A stretch of 64,000 nt of DNA, from NCBI GenBank assembly GCA_027924585.1, contig BSBM01000076.1, positions 2,122,501-2,186,500 of the forward strand. The letters run 5' to 3'. Both the position numbers and the translations under genes were made by a program. Below are positions 10,525 through 22,219 of this stretch, piece after piece. Under the pieces are notes generated by a model. That model had not been told where the DNA came from and did not search any database. It saw only the letters and a list, made by a program, of their open reading frames with translations. This stretch comes from Larix kaempferi. Taxonomy: Eukaryota; Streptophyta; Pinopsida; Pinales; Pinaceae. Position 1 is the first letter of the stretch; every line of letters begins with the position of its first letter.

Positions 10525-12063
10525 TGCAATTCTCATCTTAGAATTATTGGCTTGCTATGTAAATATTGTAAATATGTTGTGTTTGATTCAAAGCATGGAA
10601 ATCAAGGCCAAGGCCCCGCTAGTGAATGATCGGCTTATGAAGGAAAGTATTTTATATATTGTGGGCATGTGCCAGTTGTCCATGGAAAAATGTAACATCA
10701 TGTAAATATTTATAATACCAATAAAATGTCTAAGAGTTGGCTATGGAGGAAACAAAAATGAGGGGGTTGTGTTTATCCACTAGGGAGAGCTGAGGAGAGT
10801 GTGGGGATCAATCCTTTGTTTCCAAGTGTCAAATTGAAAACCCCTTGTGCTATAAATGGTAAGCAAATACCTAAGTGGACTTCCATGCTGAAATTTATTT
10901 ATGATGTTAGAAGACAGTTGAGAAATCAACTCATGAATTTAATGGAGTATGGGCATAACCCATAAAATTAATTCGTATGGCTACGTATGGGGTTAGTTTT
11001 TGGTGCCCAGAAGTCAATATTCCTCATGGGAATTCATTTCCTTCCATTCCCATTCCATTGTTTGGAAACCAGAGACCAATTCTTAGTAAGTTGTGCATTC
11101 CCAGCAAGCAAAATTGCAGAAATCGCAACCTGAGAAGAACCACGTTTTAAAGTATCAAAAATTCCCAGAAATGTGTGTTAGTCATGAAATCGAGTGGGGG
11201 ATCCATAAACCCGAACCCTGGGGAAAATTTGAGAGTTCCAGAAGCCCAAAAATGTATGGGAGAACCCATATTTGGAAGCTTGTAAGTTGAATTTCGTGGC
11301 TATAAATTATTGTGGCCAAAAAGCAAAGAATCCAAAAGAGAATTGAGTCCTGAGAGGGATCAAAGGTTGGAATGGCTTGATAAATACAATGTAGGAAAAT
11401 ATCTCTGAAGGTTTAGTAGCTTGGACCTTTCTATGCCCACCCTGAATAGCACTGGAGGGAAGGGGCACCTAAGGAAATGTGTAGCAGAGAAGGGGACCTT
11501 CCTTGTGTTGGGTGTGGTAGGTATTGTAGATGAAAAGGCTGGCTGAGACCACTTGAGATACATATAGCTTTGTGGTTGAGCTCACTGGATTAGCATTCAC
11601 ATTCATCGCCTCTTTGCATGCTTGATAAACCCAGCTATGTGCTAGATTAGCATGAGAATATGTTATTATGGTTGTGAGTGAGCCTATGTAGTTATTCCCT
11701 AGTGGATACATAGCCTAGCTTGGGGGTGGCCTCTCAGTAGAGAGATAAAGTGTTGGACATAGTGCCTATGGCTGGGTGGAACATTTATCTTCCATAGCCA
11801 GTTGCTTGGATGAATTCAATTAAAAGATAAGTGTTTATTGTTAATTTACTGATGTGTTAACTATGTTTTATTTTTATTGTTGGTATATGCATGGTGTGTG
11901 TGTGTGGAATGAATTTATCTTCCACTGTGTATTTTAATTATGCATCTGCACACGCATTTAAATGTTTATAAATTCGGTAACACATTCATGGGGCGAAATT
12001 TAGAACCCCTGTAAGTCGTTCATGTCCCCATCGTTGGTCGTATTGATGGGTGGGGACGTGACA
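10525..12063 (+). mobile_element. Gypsy-like LTR (solo or truncated), plus orientation
   Basis: The segment starts TGCAATTCTC and ends GGGACGTGACA. Large parts match, in opposite orientation, the LTR at 24926-27385: GTAAATATTG and ATCAAGGCCAAGGCC near the start, then ATAGCACTGGAGGGAAGGGG, AGCAGAGAAG and TTCCTTGTGTTGGGTG around 11440-11520, and TGCTTGATAAACCCA at about 11620. Similarity fades after about 11830, and this copy lacks the roughly 1 kb containing the CCGCAAT minisatellite. No 5-bp target duplication was found (GGGTA on the left, ATTCC on the right), so the ends are approximate. Nothing like a PBS follows, so it is more likely a solo or truncated LTR than part of a complete element. 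Confidence 0.5.
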
Positions 12064-12383
12064 ATTCCTTTACTTCTAGTATCACTGCTATTACACGTGA
12101 TTTTGCACCTAGTGTTAGCGTTGTCTCATCTACTATGGACCCAACTAGTAAACCCCTACCTATACTCATATGCCTCCTTCAAATGATGTTTATACGAGTC
12201 CCAGGAAGTTGGGCATAGTCGTCAAGAGCATTGGGGAGTTACCAATTTCTTTACAGATGGACCATGAACTACTCCAATTGAAGGGATTAAAATTGCATGG
12301 TAATTACTAATCCATCACCAATTTTGATTTTATACAACGAACAATAACTTTATGTTGATCTTATCTAATTAATCATAATATAT
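12064..12383 (+). other. Sequence between LTR and copia insertion; faint coding trace
   Basis: One frame reads KLGIVVKSIGELPISLQ near 12205-12260, so it may be an old exon. I cannot assign a family. The copia element at 12389 interrupts this sequence, which resumes at 19303. Confidence 0.25.
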
Positions 12384-12388
12384 GATTG
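12384..12388. repeat. Target-site duplication GATTG, left
   Basis: GATTG precedes the left copia LTR and is repeated exactly at 19303-19307 after the right LTR. This defines the insertion as a single intact event. Confidence 0.95.
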
Positions 12389-13034
12389 TGTTGATGTATA
12401 TGTAACTTCGGAATGTATTTCACATATATGTATATTGTATTCCTATAGATATGTTATTATTCCTCTATACGGAAGTGTCTTCATTTATATTGTAAGTGTC
12501 GTAACTTATACTTGATGGGTTATTAGACCACCTTGTTGGGGTCGGCCCTGTATAAGTCATGTGGGTCGAAGGGTTATTAGACCACCCTATTGGGGGTCAG
12601 CCATGTGGGTCAAAGGGTGATTAGACCACCAAGTTTGGGGTCGGCCCGGATTAAGTTAACCATGGGTTAAGCTAGACATGTAGGCCCCATTAGTTTATTG
12701 GGCAGGACAGAACAAGTATAAATAGAGATCGGGAGATCTCTATTTGATCATTCATTCACACACTTCTCTCATTCGGAAAGTGGCACACTTGTGAGGAGGA
12801 GGTTCTGCTGATAGGAGAAGACTATCTCTTGTATTCTGGTTGTATCATTGCTCTATCTATCTCTGAGGAAGTTATTGGGGTTTTTCACCTTTATGGTTTT
12901 CCCCAAGTAAACTCTGTGTCTCTTGTGTGCTTGCATTATTGTGTCCATGATTGATATGATGTAGATTTGTTGTACATGTTGTTCTCTCAGTTAATATCCT
13001 AGATCATATTGAAGTAAATTCTAAAAATTTAACA
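12389..13034 (+). repeat. Left LTR of copia-1
   Basis: It begins TGTTGATGTATATG and ends ATTTAACA, with the standard TG...CA ends. Internal short repeats of the form GGTTATTAGACCACC...GGGTCGGCC recur three times (about 12517-12650). The right copy differs at only a few positions by eye. Confidence 0.95.
12717..12725 (+). promoter_or_regulatory. TATA box of copia-1 LTR
   Basis: TATAAATAG sits mid-LTR, followed about 10 bp later by a GAGATCGGGAGATCTC palindrome. The same box is at 18984 in the right LTR and, inverted, near 47394-47402 in the related copia-2 LTR. Conservation at this position supports it as the retrotransposon promoter. Confidence 0.7.
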
Positions 13035-13046
13035 TGGTATCAGAGC
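13035..13046 (+). other. Primer binding site (initiator tRNA-Met)
   Basis: TGGTATCAGAGC directly follows the left LTR. It is the common plant PBS, complementary to the 3' end of initiator tRNA-Met. Confidence 0.95.
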
Positions 13047-15240
13047 TAGCCTGAAGTAAGGCATGATATGGCATGTATGACACTTGTTGCACTTACGATG
13101 CTAGGGCTTGATATAGAAAAAACTAGTCATCGTAGAAATTTCTCTATAAATACATTTTGGTGAATTTTTCGGATGTGAAACTTTTACAGATCGAATATCA
13201 GACCCCCATGTACCTTGTGTCCAAAGGAAAACTTCTAATTCGTTGTACTTTGTGATTTATGATCTGTACAATATAGGGTTTCTGCCTCTTCCAGATCTCA
13301 GTCATAAACAGGTGACCTTGGAAAAAAGGTCATAACTTGGGATAGGAAGCTCCAAATGAAATTTCGTAAATAGTGACAGGTAGCACACAGACTGTACTAT
13401 CTCAGGAAACTTTTTTAGAGGCCGAAGTTGAACCAGTGACATGTGGCACGCCGTACAAGTTTGCTCTCCTGTTTTATCCCATAAACAGGTCATGTTGCGA
13501 CACTTGGCATAACTCTCTCTCAGAGAATCCAATTGAGGTTATACTTGTCGGCATGGAAAGATGACAGGTCGAGATATCTTAGGAAAAAAATTTAGACCCT
13601 GTGGATCGAAAAGTTCAGAGTTACACCAGAAACAATCAGGTACATATTTCTGTCATAACATAATTATTTTTTAGCACCTTCATTCATGGCTTCCGGAATT
13701 TAGGGTTTCAGATAAAGTTGGAATTTTTGTAATCAGAGACTACGGCTGAATGCCACTCATCAAAATAGAAATTTAGAGACCAAGTTCAGAATTTTTGTTT
13801 GGGAAGAAGACCGGGCTTGATCAGACCCTAGTTTGGGACTTTGATTGGAAAAGTGGAAAATTGGGGCTTCTACAAAAATGGGAATTTTTTGAAATCTATG
13901 ACCACGACTGGAAGCTCCTCAGAAAAATAGAAGCTTAGAGCTTTGGATCAAACCTTTTGATTGGGAAGAAGAGTGGGATTCATCAAACCCTAGTTCGGGG
14001 TCACGTCTAGTGAATCCGAAAATTTCAAAGGCAAAATTGAGGAGTGAAACTTTGCAGTTTTCAAATTCTGAATATACCAGCTTGATCAGCTCATCAAGGT
14101 GCATATTTCTATCCTTCCGGAAGTTTTAAATTCAAAGTTTGAATTTTTGGGGTTTCTCTGACAAACCCTAATCCAGCTCCAGGTCCAGTTCTTGCAAATC
14201 AAGTGGATTGGGTTAATCCTAGAAGAAGATGGATTGGTCACCTGGATAAATGAAGAAGTTCCTGTCTCAAAGGGAGATGAGGCTAAGGCCTTCCATAAGA
14301 AGATTACAAGCAATCTTGACAGGTATGGCTTACAGGTATGTTTCGAATTATGTTAATGGTTAAGTTTATGATATGTTTGTCTTCGTATCATTACAGTACA
14401 ATCTTGATTAATTACTAGACTTGTCGTATCACCTTAATAGAAGATTTTCGTTGATTAAGGTTTTGACACTTATGATTGTACTAATGCATTGTGATGTTGT
14501 ATGAGGTTTAAGTTGTTCGCTAACACAAAAGGTACACCAAGAAAGTCAAATCATGTTCTACTTCAAGACCATATGATCATGGTGACATGAAGACAAAGAT
14601 TCATTCATTGTCATGGATCACATAGAAGATCTACTTTCGAGGTATGTATAACTTGGTTCTACAATGGTTAACTTATGAGACATGCAGGTTACTAGCTCAA
14701 GTCACTGAAGAGAACCAGAAGACATTATGCGGGTATGTTAGACATAACTAGCTAGCATGCTCATACAGGTATGTTTTTCCTATATCAAGCTTGAATCCTA
14801 CCTTGTGTTAGGATCTTATACTGTTGTGTTGTTGATAATGATTATTCATGAAGTCATAGGTTTGAATAGTCATGGTTGTATGCATATTATGTTTCTTACC
14901 ATAATTGATGATATGACTAACCAGAAGAATCATGAAGGTATAGGTTTGAGTAATCATGGGTTTATGCATTGATGATTTAACTAATCAGAAGAGTCATATG
15001 ATCAAATAAGAATATGCATGAGTAAAAGAAGACTTCCCTGAAACCTTGAATACTAATGTTTATTATCTGTGAATGATCATGACTATACATGTTTAAGATT
15101 ATTGTTTTTTGATAGTATTAAGATTATACTAATAAATGTGTGATTATGTATGAGACCTCAAGGATAACACAATGATGATACTAATAAGCATGCATAGTGG
15201 TTAAGGATGGATATAAGTTCAAGTACAGGTAATCCAGGAA
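13047..15240 (+). other. Copia-1 leader and fragmented interior with intron-like joints
   Basis: No gag frame could be found. 13725-14030 contains an imperfect duplication of about 170 bp (GGGAAGAAGA...ATCA.ACCCTAGTT twice). From 14230 on, short exon-like pieces alternate with AT-rich spacers whose left edges often read CAG|GTATGT (14338, 14641, 14735, 14768) and whose right edges end in CAG. The same pieces recur in copia-2 (for example AAGATCTA, 51840-51990 on the minus strand), so the arrangement was inherited by the family, not created here. Whether these are true introns cannot be decided from sequence. Confidence 0.5.
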
Positions 15241-15457
15241 GCAAAGATCAAGAGGGAGCACACTCCAGTTGTTCCTGCAAGAAAGCAAAGGAGCACACTT
15301 CAGTAGTTTCTGCAAGGATGCAGATATTCAGAGGGAGTTGACCACTTCTCACAATCCACATCAGAATGGAGTTGCAAATATTCAGAGGGAGTCCACCCAG
15401 CAACCAAACAAAGATAAGTATTTGAATTCTCATTTCTTACATAATGTTATTCAATGA
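15241..15457 (+). pseudogene. Copia-1 integrase remnant
   Basis: A short frame contains IQRELTTSHNPHQNGVAN, clearly the copia integrase block (F.TPHNPQQNGVAERKN) just before the catalytic Glu. The frame jumps after VAN, so the Glu is lost, and IQRES is repeated 45 bp later. Upstream integrase (HHCC finger, first two Asp) is absent. Confidence 0.8.
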
Positions 15458-15989
15458 TGTATATGCTTATGTTCCTAGAATTAGGTTGTGTGTTATGCAT
15501 ATTAGAATAGTTGCATTGATGAACAGTATACTACTAATATACATGGGTAAGTGGCCTATGGCACTGTACAACATTCCATTGCTACTTATCTAGAATGAAA
15601 CCTATTTGCTGACATGTTAGGAGTTGTGCACGCTCTTAACAATGTTCTGGTAGAGATTGGAAGGCATCTAGAAAGTTACGGAATATGGATAAATGTTGTA
15701 TTGAAGCATTGGCGAAGATAATTGCATGACTGTATGACATATTTCTTTATGTGTAAGAATTTGTTCTGAAAAATATGAGATGTTTTCTAATCATGCAATT
15801 TAACTTGTTGTGTAGGAAAGATCGTATACCATCACCTACAAAGGAAGGACTACAACATTTGTTCAGCAACAAAGTTATCTATTAAAAATATTGAAGATAT
15901 TGAAGTTCCCAGGATCTTGGAAGAATGCCATGATCGAGGAGTCCAGTCGATCATGAAGATGTTTGGGATACAATCCCAAGACCCGAAGG
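15458..15989 (+). other. Copia-1 spacer between integrase and RT remnants
   Basis: Mostly AT-rich. 15830-15970 contains an open stretch (KNIEDIEVPRILEECHD) leading into the RT block and may be the integrase-RT linker. Confidence 0.35.
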
Positions 15990-17320
15990 GGAGTCTGCAG
16001 TGACTTCCAAGAGAATCTACAAGATCAAGCATGTTGCAGGTGGTAGCATAGAGACTTTTGCTCCTGTAGCCAGATACACTTCCATTAGATCAGTACTTGC
16101 TCTGGCTATAATGATGAAGTGGAAGATACACCAGATGGATTTCAAGACAGCCTTCTTGAATGGTGTAGTTGAAGAAGAAGTGTATGTGGAGCAGCCACTT
16201 GGTTCTGAGACACATGACAGGGATTCATATATGTGCAGAACTTGGTATGGTAGGATAGACAACTTTCTATCCAGTTTGGGCTTTACCAAAAGTGAAGCGG
16301 ATTCCAACCTTTACTACAAGGTTGAGGAAAGCAATCCAGTGATACTACTTTTGTATATGGATGACCTGTTTATTATAGGTGAAGATAGATTGATTGCTGA
16401 CACGTAGCGGAAGCTTGCTTCCAAGTTCGAGATGAAGAACTTGGGGATGATGCACTATTTGTTTTTTGGCATGAAGGTGTGGTAGAGTGCAGATGGAATC
16501 TTCCTTGGAAAAGGGAAGTATGCAGTAGAGATCCTGAAGAGGTTCGGGATGATGGATTGCAAGGCCATGACCACACCTATGGCATCGAACCTGAAGCTTC
16601 TGTGTGATGCTTCATCTGAGCCGATTGATGTCACTATGTATCATCATATGATTGGGTCCTTGATGTACCTGATGAACACGAGACCAGATATTTGCTTTGC
16701 GTTGAAAACATTGAGCCAGTTCCTAACAGATCCGAGGAGTGTTCACCTGGTTGTTGTAAAGCATATTATGAGGTACCTGAAGGGTACGGTTGATTATGGG
16801 CTCAAGTATGATGCGAATCAAAAGTTTAACCTGCAGGGTTATGTTGATTCAGATTGAGCAGGCAGTGCTACAGATAGGAAGAGCGCTTCTAGGAGCTGCT
16901 TCAGTATCGGATCAGGTTTGATCTCTTGGTTTAGTAGGAATCAGTCCTGCGTAGCACTAAGTACAACCGAAGCAGAGTATGTTGCAGCTTGTTCGGCTAG
17001 TTGTGAGGCAGTATGGCTTCAGAAGCTACTGTCTGAGTTATTTGATCTACCGCTGGAGGCTACTAGTATCTTTTTGTGACAACCAGAGTTGTGTGAAGTT
17101 GTCTGAGAACCTAGTGTTTCATGACAGGTCGAAACACATAGAGATAAAATATCACTATATCAGGGATATGGTGTAGAGAGGAGCAGTGAAGCTCATGTAT
17201 GTTGTGACGGATGAGCAGATTGCAGATGAGTTGACGAAGCCACTATCCAGAGTGAAGTTCGAGTACTTCAGAGAGAGGCTTGGTGTCCTTCAGATCGATG
17301 ACACTTCGAGGGAGAAGTGA
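15990..17320 (+). pseudogene. Copia-1 reverse transcriptase and RNase H, with stops and deletions
   Basis: Successive pieces read KIKHVAGGSIE|TFAPVARYTSIRS, MDFKTAFLNGVVEEEVY, LLLYMDDLFIIG (YMDD intact), FGMKVW-stop, DVTMYHHMIGSLMYL, PDICFALKTLSQF, YVDSD-stop-AGSATDRKSASR, ALSTTEAEYVAA and DELTKPLSRVKFEYF. Two in-frame deletions remove conserved blocks: the KARFVARG...DYEE region between SIE and TFAPV, and the KKALYGLKQAPR region between YMCR and TWYGR. Several stops fit single changes from W or Q codons (TGG to TGA after YVDSD; CAG to TAG after MKVW and DMV). The frame ends near 17320. Not functional. Confidence 0.9.
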
Positions 17321-18655
17321 TGGAGACATTTGCTGAAGCCATTCCAAGCATGTTGAAAGGAGGATCCTTCACATGGATGTGGATGTAAGTGCTGGATAAA
17401 TGAACATCAGGATGATGTTCTAGTTTCTACTCGGTATGATAGGTTGGATCATTTACATTTTTATGTATGTATGCATCATGTTGGATGTTGGATATGATCA
17501 GTTGGATCATTTATATGTATTTGTATATGCATCATGTTGGATGCTTGGACCATGTATCTGTATATGTATCAGGTGGATACATTGTATGATCAGGTGGATC
17601 ATGTATGATGATATGTATCAGGTAGATACTTGGTATGCATCAGGTGGATTCATTGTATGATCAGGATGATCATGGATTGTGAGCTTCAGGATGTTGCTCC
17701 AGATGACATGCATTAGGATGATGCAGTGATGATGATCAAGATGATCATGTGTACATCAGGATGATGTATTGTGAGTATCAGGTTGATACTTTGTGGCCGT
17801 GGAACAGGTTGTGTAGATAAGCATATAATTTGGCCCTAGGAGGTTTGCAGATAGTCTTGCAAGGTTTTTCATATGGCATGTAATGTGGCCCTGGGATATC
17901 TGGCAAATGCTCTTTCGAGGTTTTGCTTTGGAAGGACATATAATTTGGCCCTGGGAAATCAGCAGATAGTCTTGCAAGGTTTTTCCTATGGCATATAATT
18001 TGGCCCTGGGATATCTGGTAGATGCTCTTTCGAGGTTTTGTCCTATGGCATATAATTCGGCCCTGGGAGATCCGATAGGTTGAGCTGTGTGCTCGTAATA
18101 AGTCTTGGGATGCTCTTGCAAGGTTTTTCCATGACCACATGTAATATGGCCCTGGTAGATCCGATAGGTTGGGCTGTGTGCGCATAATAAGTCTTGGGAT
18201 GCTCTTGCAAGGTTTTGTGGTAGGTGTCACATGTAATAAGTCTTGGAGATCTGGACAGGATGAAAAAGGCCTCAGATGCTCTTTAGGGTTCTTGCTAGTC
18301 AAGAAACTCTTTTAAGTTTTTGTGACAATCACATATAATATGTCCCCGGGAGATCCGACAGGTAGAGTTGTGTGCTCGTAACAGCCTAGATGCTCTTGCA
18401 AGGTTTTGTGACGCACGTAATAAGTCCTGAGAATTCCACAATATGGCCAATGATGATGAAGACCTGCAGATGGTGAGCCTACATCCAGTATGAAAAAGGA
18501 CTGGCTCTGTAGAACTTCCTATGACGAGTAGATTCATAGATTGATTGAGATAGCAGCAGCAGTGACGATGATGATGATTCGATGACGATGATCTAGAGAA
18601 TAAGACTTGTGATAGATGATTTGTGTCGAGAAATACCTTCCTAGTTAAGAGGGAG
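17321..18655 (+). repeat. Copia-1 3' untranslated region made of tandem repeats
   Basis: 17430-17770 is rich in GATCAGGTGGATCATGTAT-like units. 17815-18440 consists of units beginning GGCCCTGGGA and containing GCAAGGTTTT(T), with periods of roughly 57 bp and then about 88 bp. Open frames on the minus strand (17756-18302) come from the repeat and are not genes. The array lies between the end of RNase H and the purine tract. Confidence 0.8.
18647..18655 (+). other. Polypurine tract of copia-1
   Basis: AAGAGGGAG directly precedes the TG of the right LTR, as expected for the plus-strand primer. Copia-2 has AAGGGGGAG at the same place. Confidence 0.9.
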
Positions 18656-19302
18656 TGTTGATGTATATGTAACTTCGGAATGTATTTCACATACATGTAT
18701 ATTGTATTCCTATAGAGATGTTATTATTCCTCTATACGGAAGTGTCGTCATTTATATTGTAAGTGTCGTAACTTATACTTGATGGGTTATTAGACCACCT
18801 TGTTGGGGTCATCCCTGTATAAGTCATGTGGGTCGAAGGGTTATTAGACCACCCTATTGGGGGTCGGCCATGTGGGTCAAAGGGTTATTAGACCACCAAG
18901 TGTGGGGTCGGCCCGGATTAAGTTAACCATGGGTTAAGCTAGACATGTAGGCCCCATTAGTTTATTGGGCAGGACAGAACAAGTATAAATAGAGATCGGG
19001 AGATCTCTATTTGATCATTCATTCACACACTTCTCTCATTCGGAAAGTGGTGCACTTGTGAGGAGGAGGCTCTACTAATAGGAGAAGACTATCTCTTGTA
19101 TTCTGGTTGTATCATTGCTCTATCTATCTCTGAGGAAGTTATTGGGGTTTTTCACCTTTATGGTTTTCCCCAAGTAAACTCTGTGTCTCTTGTGTGCTTG
19201 CATTATTATGTCCAATGATTGATATGCTGTAGATTTGTTGTACAAGTTGTTCTCTCAGTTAAGATCCTAGATCATATTGAAGTAAATTCTGAAAATTTAA
19301 CA
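18656..19302 (+). repeat. Right LTR of copia-1
   Basis: Runs from TGTTGATGTATATG to ATTTAACA, 647 bp. It is followed by the GATTG duplication at 19303-19307. Differences from the left LTR are scattered single bases. Confidence 0.95.
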
Positions 19303-19307
19303 GATTG
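19303..19307. repeat. Target-site duplication GATTG, right
   Basis: Exact match to 12384-12388. Confidence 0.95.
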
Positions 19308-21829
19308 CAATGCAAGGGAATAACTTATTCTATCAAGCATTGCAAGGACAATTATTTTCTCTTTTTGCACCAACATTTAGAACAAGTTATAAATACCAAA
19401 CAAAAACTTGAAAAAAGAGTTGATGAAACAAATGACCACATTATTTTTCCATGAATTCAACCAAAATTTGGTTGAAACCATGGCATGGAAGTACATGAAA
19501 TCAACATGGGACAATTAATACACTAGTTTCAATCACTACCCCAATTAAGAGGATCATGGACTAATTCCCATACATGAGTCATGGGATTCACTAATCGAGG
19601 ATTCTCATGAGAAGAATACAAAAAAAGAAGGATCCTTTCAACTAAGAGTTGTAGATTCACAAAAATAGATATAATAATATAACATAGAATGAAATTATAA
19701 CTATGCATTTGACCAAACTGATTAAATCACATTAACATGCACTTCACAGTTTTCCCAGGATCAAAGATAATGTGAAGGCCACATGGGTCAAATTGGAGAA
19801 GGTTGGGAAACACAAGCTTGGCCTAGGGGGCTCTATTAAAGTAAAGTAAAGATATTAAGTACTAATATTTAAAAGTAGTCATCACTGATTTTTTCAACTA
19901 TAAAAAAATTTCCTTACTAAATTGCGTTATGTTATGGCATGTAGTCAATAAACTTTGGTGTCATTCCCACTGCTAAAGATCTAAAAGTTTCCTTTCCTAG
20001 AGTGTATAAATCCTTGGTTGAAATGAAAAAATGCAAGGAAGATAACAATTATGTTGACAACAAAGAGGTATATAAGTTCGTTATTACATTTTGAATAGTT
20101 AATTATAAACAAGTTTTTTTTTTTTTATCCCACAATAACTACAAATGTTATTGCAAACAGTACATGAAGATTTCAATATGGATCAAGAGACGTTTATAGA
20201 GGTTGAAAGTTTTGATTAGCTAGAGGTTACCCCTACTACATTAGGTACCATGAACGAGATCGTTAGAAAATTATATTTTTTGGGTTCATGTATAACATGA
20301 ATGAGGTGATCTATAAATGGTTTTCTTTAATTGTATCTTTCATTCCCAGGTTCCAATGGAATAAAGAGGTCAATAATAGAATCAAGAAGAATATGCCAAC
20401 GTCAAAGTTGTGGATCTTCTAAAAAGGAAAAAATACCTACAAAGAAATAGTGTAGCAGAGACTAAACATTTTGTATGATCGAAGTCAAATGTTTCACACT
20501 ATTGCACTATATGCATTTATGTACAATATAACATTCTTGTATATGATTTTTTTAACTTATATTCTACCTCTTTGCCATTATGAAGTGTGTGTGCATTGTT
20601 AAATAATTAAGTTATTAAGTTATTATGTTAATAATAAGTTAAATTATATTTGTTTTGTTTGAACTCCTTTAATATACATTACTCTGTTAGTCCCAAGCTT
20701 CGAGTATCTAGATATTAAAAAGGTTGATAAGAAAGGGAAATCTACTTACCTTGTCGATTAACTACTTAAAAACAAGCATTTCCATGTAATGAAGGGTTTT
20801 ATAGAATATTTTCACACATTCATGTATACTAATTTCTATGTTATATTGGACTACCTACCACTATAGATACCATCAAAGTTTAGAAACTTTATAATACATA
20901 TAAAAAAATAGGAGAAGATATTCGTGTTTGAATTCATTGACAATTTTACATCTTATGTATAGTCTAGGAGGGATTATTAAGAGAGATGTCACAACTATTT
21001 TAGGCCAGCTTTATCGTTTCCATTATGTCCAACTTTTTGGCAACATACGAAATCTTATAGTCCAGAGTATCCTAAATTTTGGAAGATACTAATGATATGG
21101 ACACACTCAAGCACTAAAATTGCTCTGCAACTTATCTATAAATAGTTGTTTCATGACATGCATTGGAGTTTTGATTTTAGGATTCTTACCAAGTTTCAAA
21201 AGAATGGAAAACACAAGTGCCCCTAAACCCTATTCTAGTGTTATCTATATGTTTATTGTTCATCATGGTGATATCATGTGACCTTGGGATTGGTCCTAAG
21301 ATGTGCACCTAGGAGTTTTCAAGAATCCCCTAATATGCCATTTATTTATGCAATTGTCAATATGGATCACATTATCCTTATTCCTTTCATAGGGATCATG
21401 GAACTCAATCTATTCACCACCTAATAGTAACACACATTGTAATTTAAATTAAGGATGGGGCACAATCCTATGAATTATAGTAGATTACACTTTGGCCTAG
21501 CAACTTGGTAGGTTATATTTATTTGTGGTTGACCAATCCAATCCCATTATAAAGGAACTATACATTGCCATTATAATAATTTTATTAAATGAAAGTGGAA
21601 GGACTAAAACCCAATTTAGTTTTTGATGGTGAGTATTATCAATGTCTACTCACTATCAACATTTATAAAAGGGGGAAATAGACTCGTAATTATGTAATTC
21701 AAAGTAGTTTAGGATCAAATGATGATGCACCAACTCATAATATTGCATTGTTGAAACAACATTAATGGGGGGAACCAAACAAAACATCAAATTTTGGGGA
21801 TTTATTTATTTATTTTTAATTAAACATAT
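19308..21829. other. Decayed sequence continuing across the copia insertion
   Basis: This is the right-hand continuation of 12064-12383. No open frame of note. A fragment near 20005-20080 reads VYKSLVEMKKCKEDNNYVDN in one frame and may be an old exon, but no family can be named from it. The rest is AT-rich without visible repeats. Confidence 0.3.
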
Positions 21830-22100
21830 GTCGCTTAACCGACTTGTCCAACACTACAAGTATAGAATAATTGTTGAATGTACATCTCTTAAGTGTCGCA
21901 AGTTTACTTTTCAACAGATTATAAATATCATTGCTTAAGGGACATTTTTAGCATCCAATGAACATTGCTTAAGGGACATTTTTAGCATCCAATGAACATC
22001 GCTTAAGTGACATTTTTAGTACATGAAGCATCACTTAAGATATGTTTTTAATATCCATATAACATTACTTAAGCGATATTTGTTCGACATTACAATGTTG
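21830..22100. repeat. About 33-bp tandem repeat centred on (G/A)CTTAAG
   Basis: GCTTAAGGGACATTTTTAGC and variants start at about 21934, 21967, 22001, 22032 and 22066. Looser CTTAA-containing copies lie at about 21832 and 21888. Each unit carries the CTTAAG palindrome, and the third and fifth read CGCTTAAG or CTTAAGCG. Dense short repeats like this occur near the ends of CACTA transposons, which would suit the possible terminus at 22219. Confidence 0.6.
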
Positions 22101-22206
22101 AATAAGCAACACAAATACAATGAGGTTGAATTGACATTTTTCTAGTTTTTCTTTCGACTTTTAATAGACACAAAAAGACATTGAAATAGCATTGAATTCA
22201 GACCCC

Positions 22207-22219
22207 AAATGTAGTAGTG
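22207..22219. other. Possible CACTA-type terminus
   Basis: Read inward on the minus strand this is CACTACTACATTT, resembling a CACTA terminal repeat, next to the CTTAAG repeat block. CACTACAAG also occurs at 21852. No matching 3-bp duplication (CAA versus ATT) and no transposase was found. Low confidence. Confidence 0.2.

Larger units (their letters stand above)
12389..19302 (+). mobile_element. Ty1/copia retrotransposon, complete ends, decayed interior (copia-1)
   Basis: Two near-identical LTRs (646 and 647 bp) flank a 5.6-kb interior. A 12-base PBS and a purine tract abut the LTRs, and a 5-bp GATTG duplication flanks the whole. Copia identity comes from the order integrase remnant, then RT and RNase H (TFAPVARYTSIRS, YMDD, PDICFALKTLSQF, LTKPLSRVKFEY). 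Gag, protease and most of integrase cannot be found, and pol has stops and internal deletions. With LTRs so alike, the insertion looks fairly recent, so the copy was probably already defective and mobilised by a helper. A relative lies at 47085-52030. Confidence 0.95.

Noticed and set aside
13302-14313. Short frames in the copia-1 leader
   Set aside because: No gag motif. Frames lie on both strands and the region contains an imperfect duplication.
17756-18696. Minus-strand frames of 121-174 codons in copia-1
   Set aside because: Produced by the GGCCCTGGGA tandem repeats; no motif and no codon structure.
21852-21860. CACTACAAG as a CACTA left end
   Set aside because: CTTAA-type repeats occur on both sides of it and no matching target duplication exists, so it is not treated as an element boundary.
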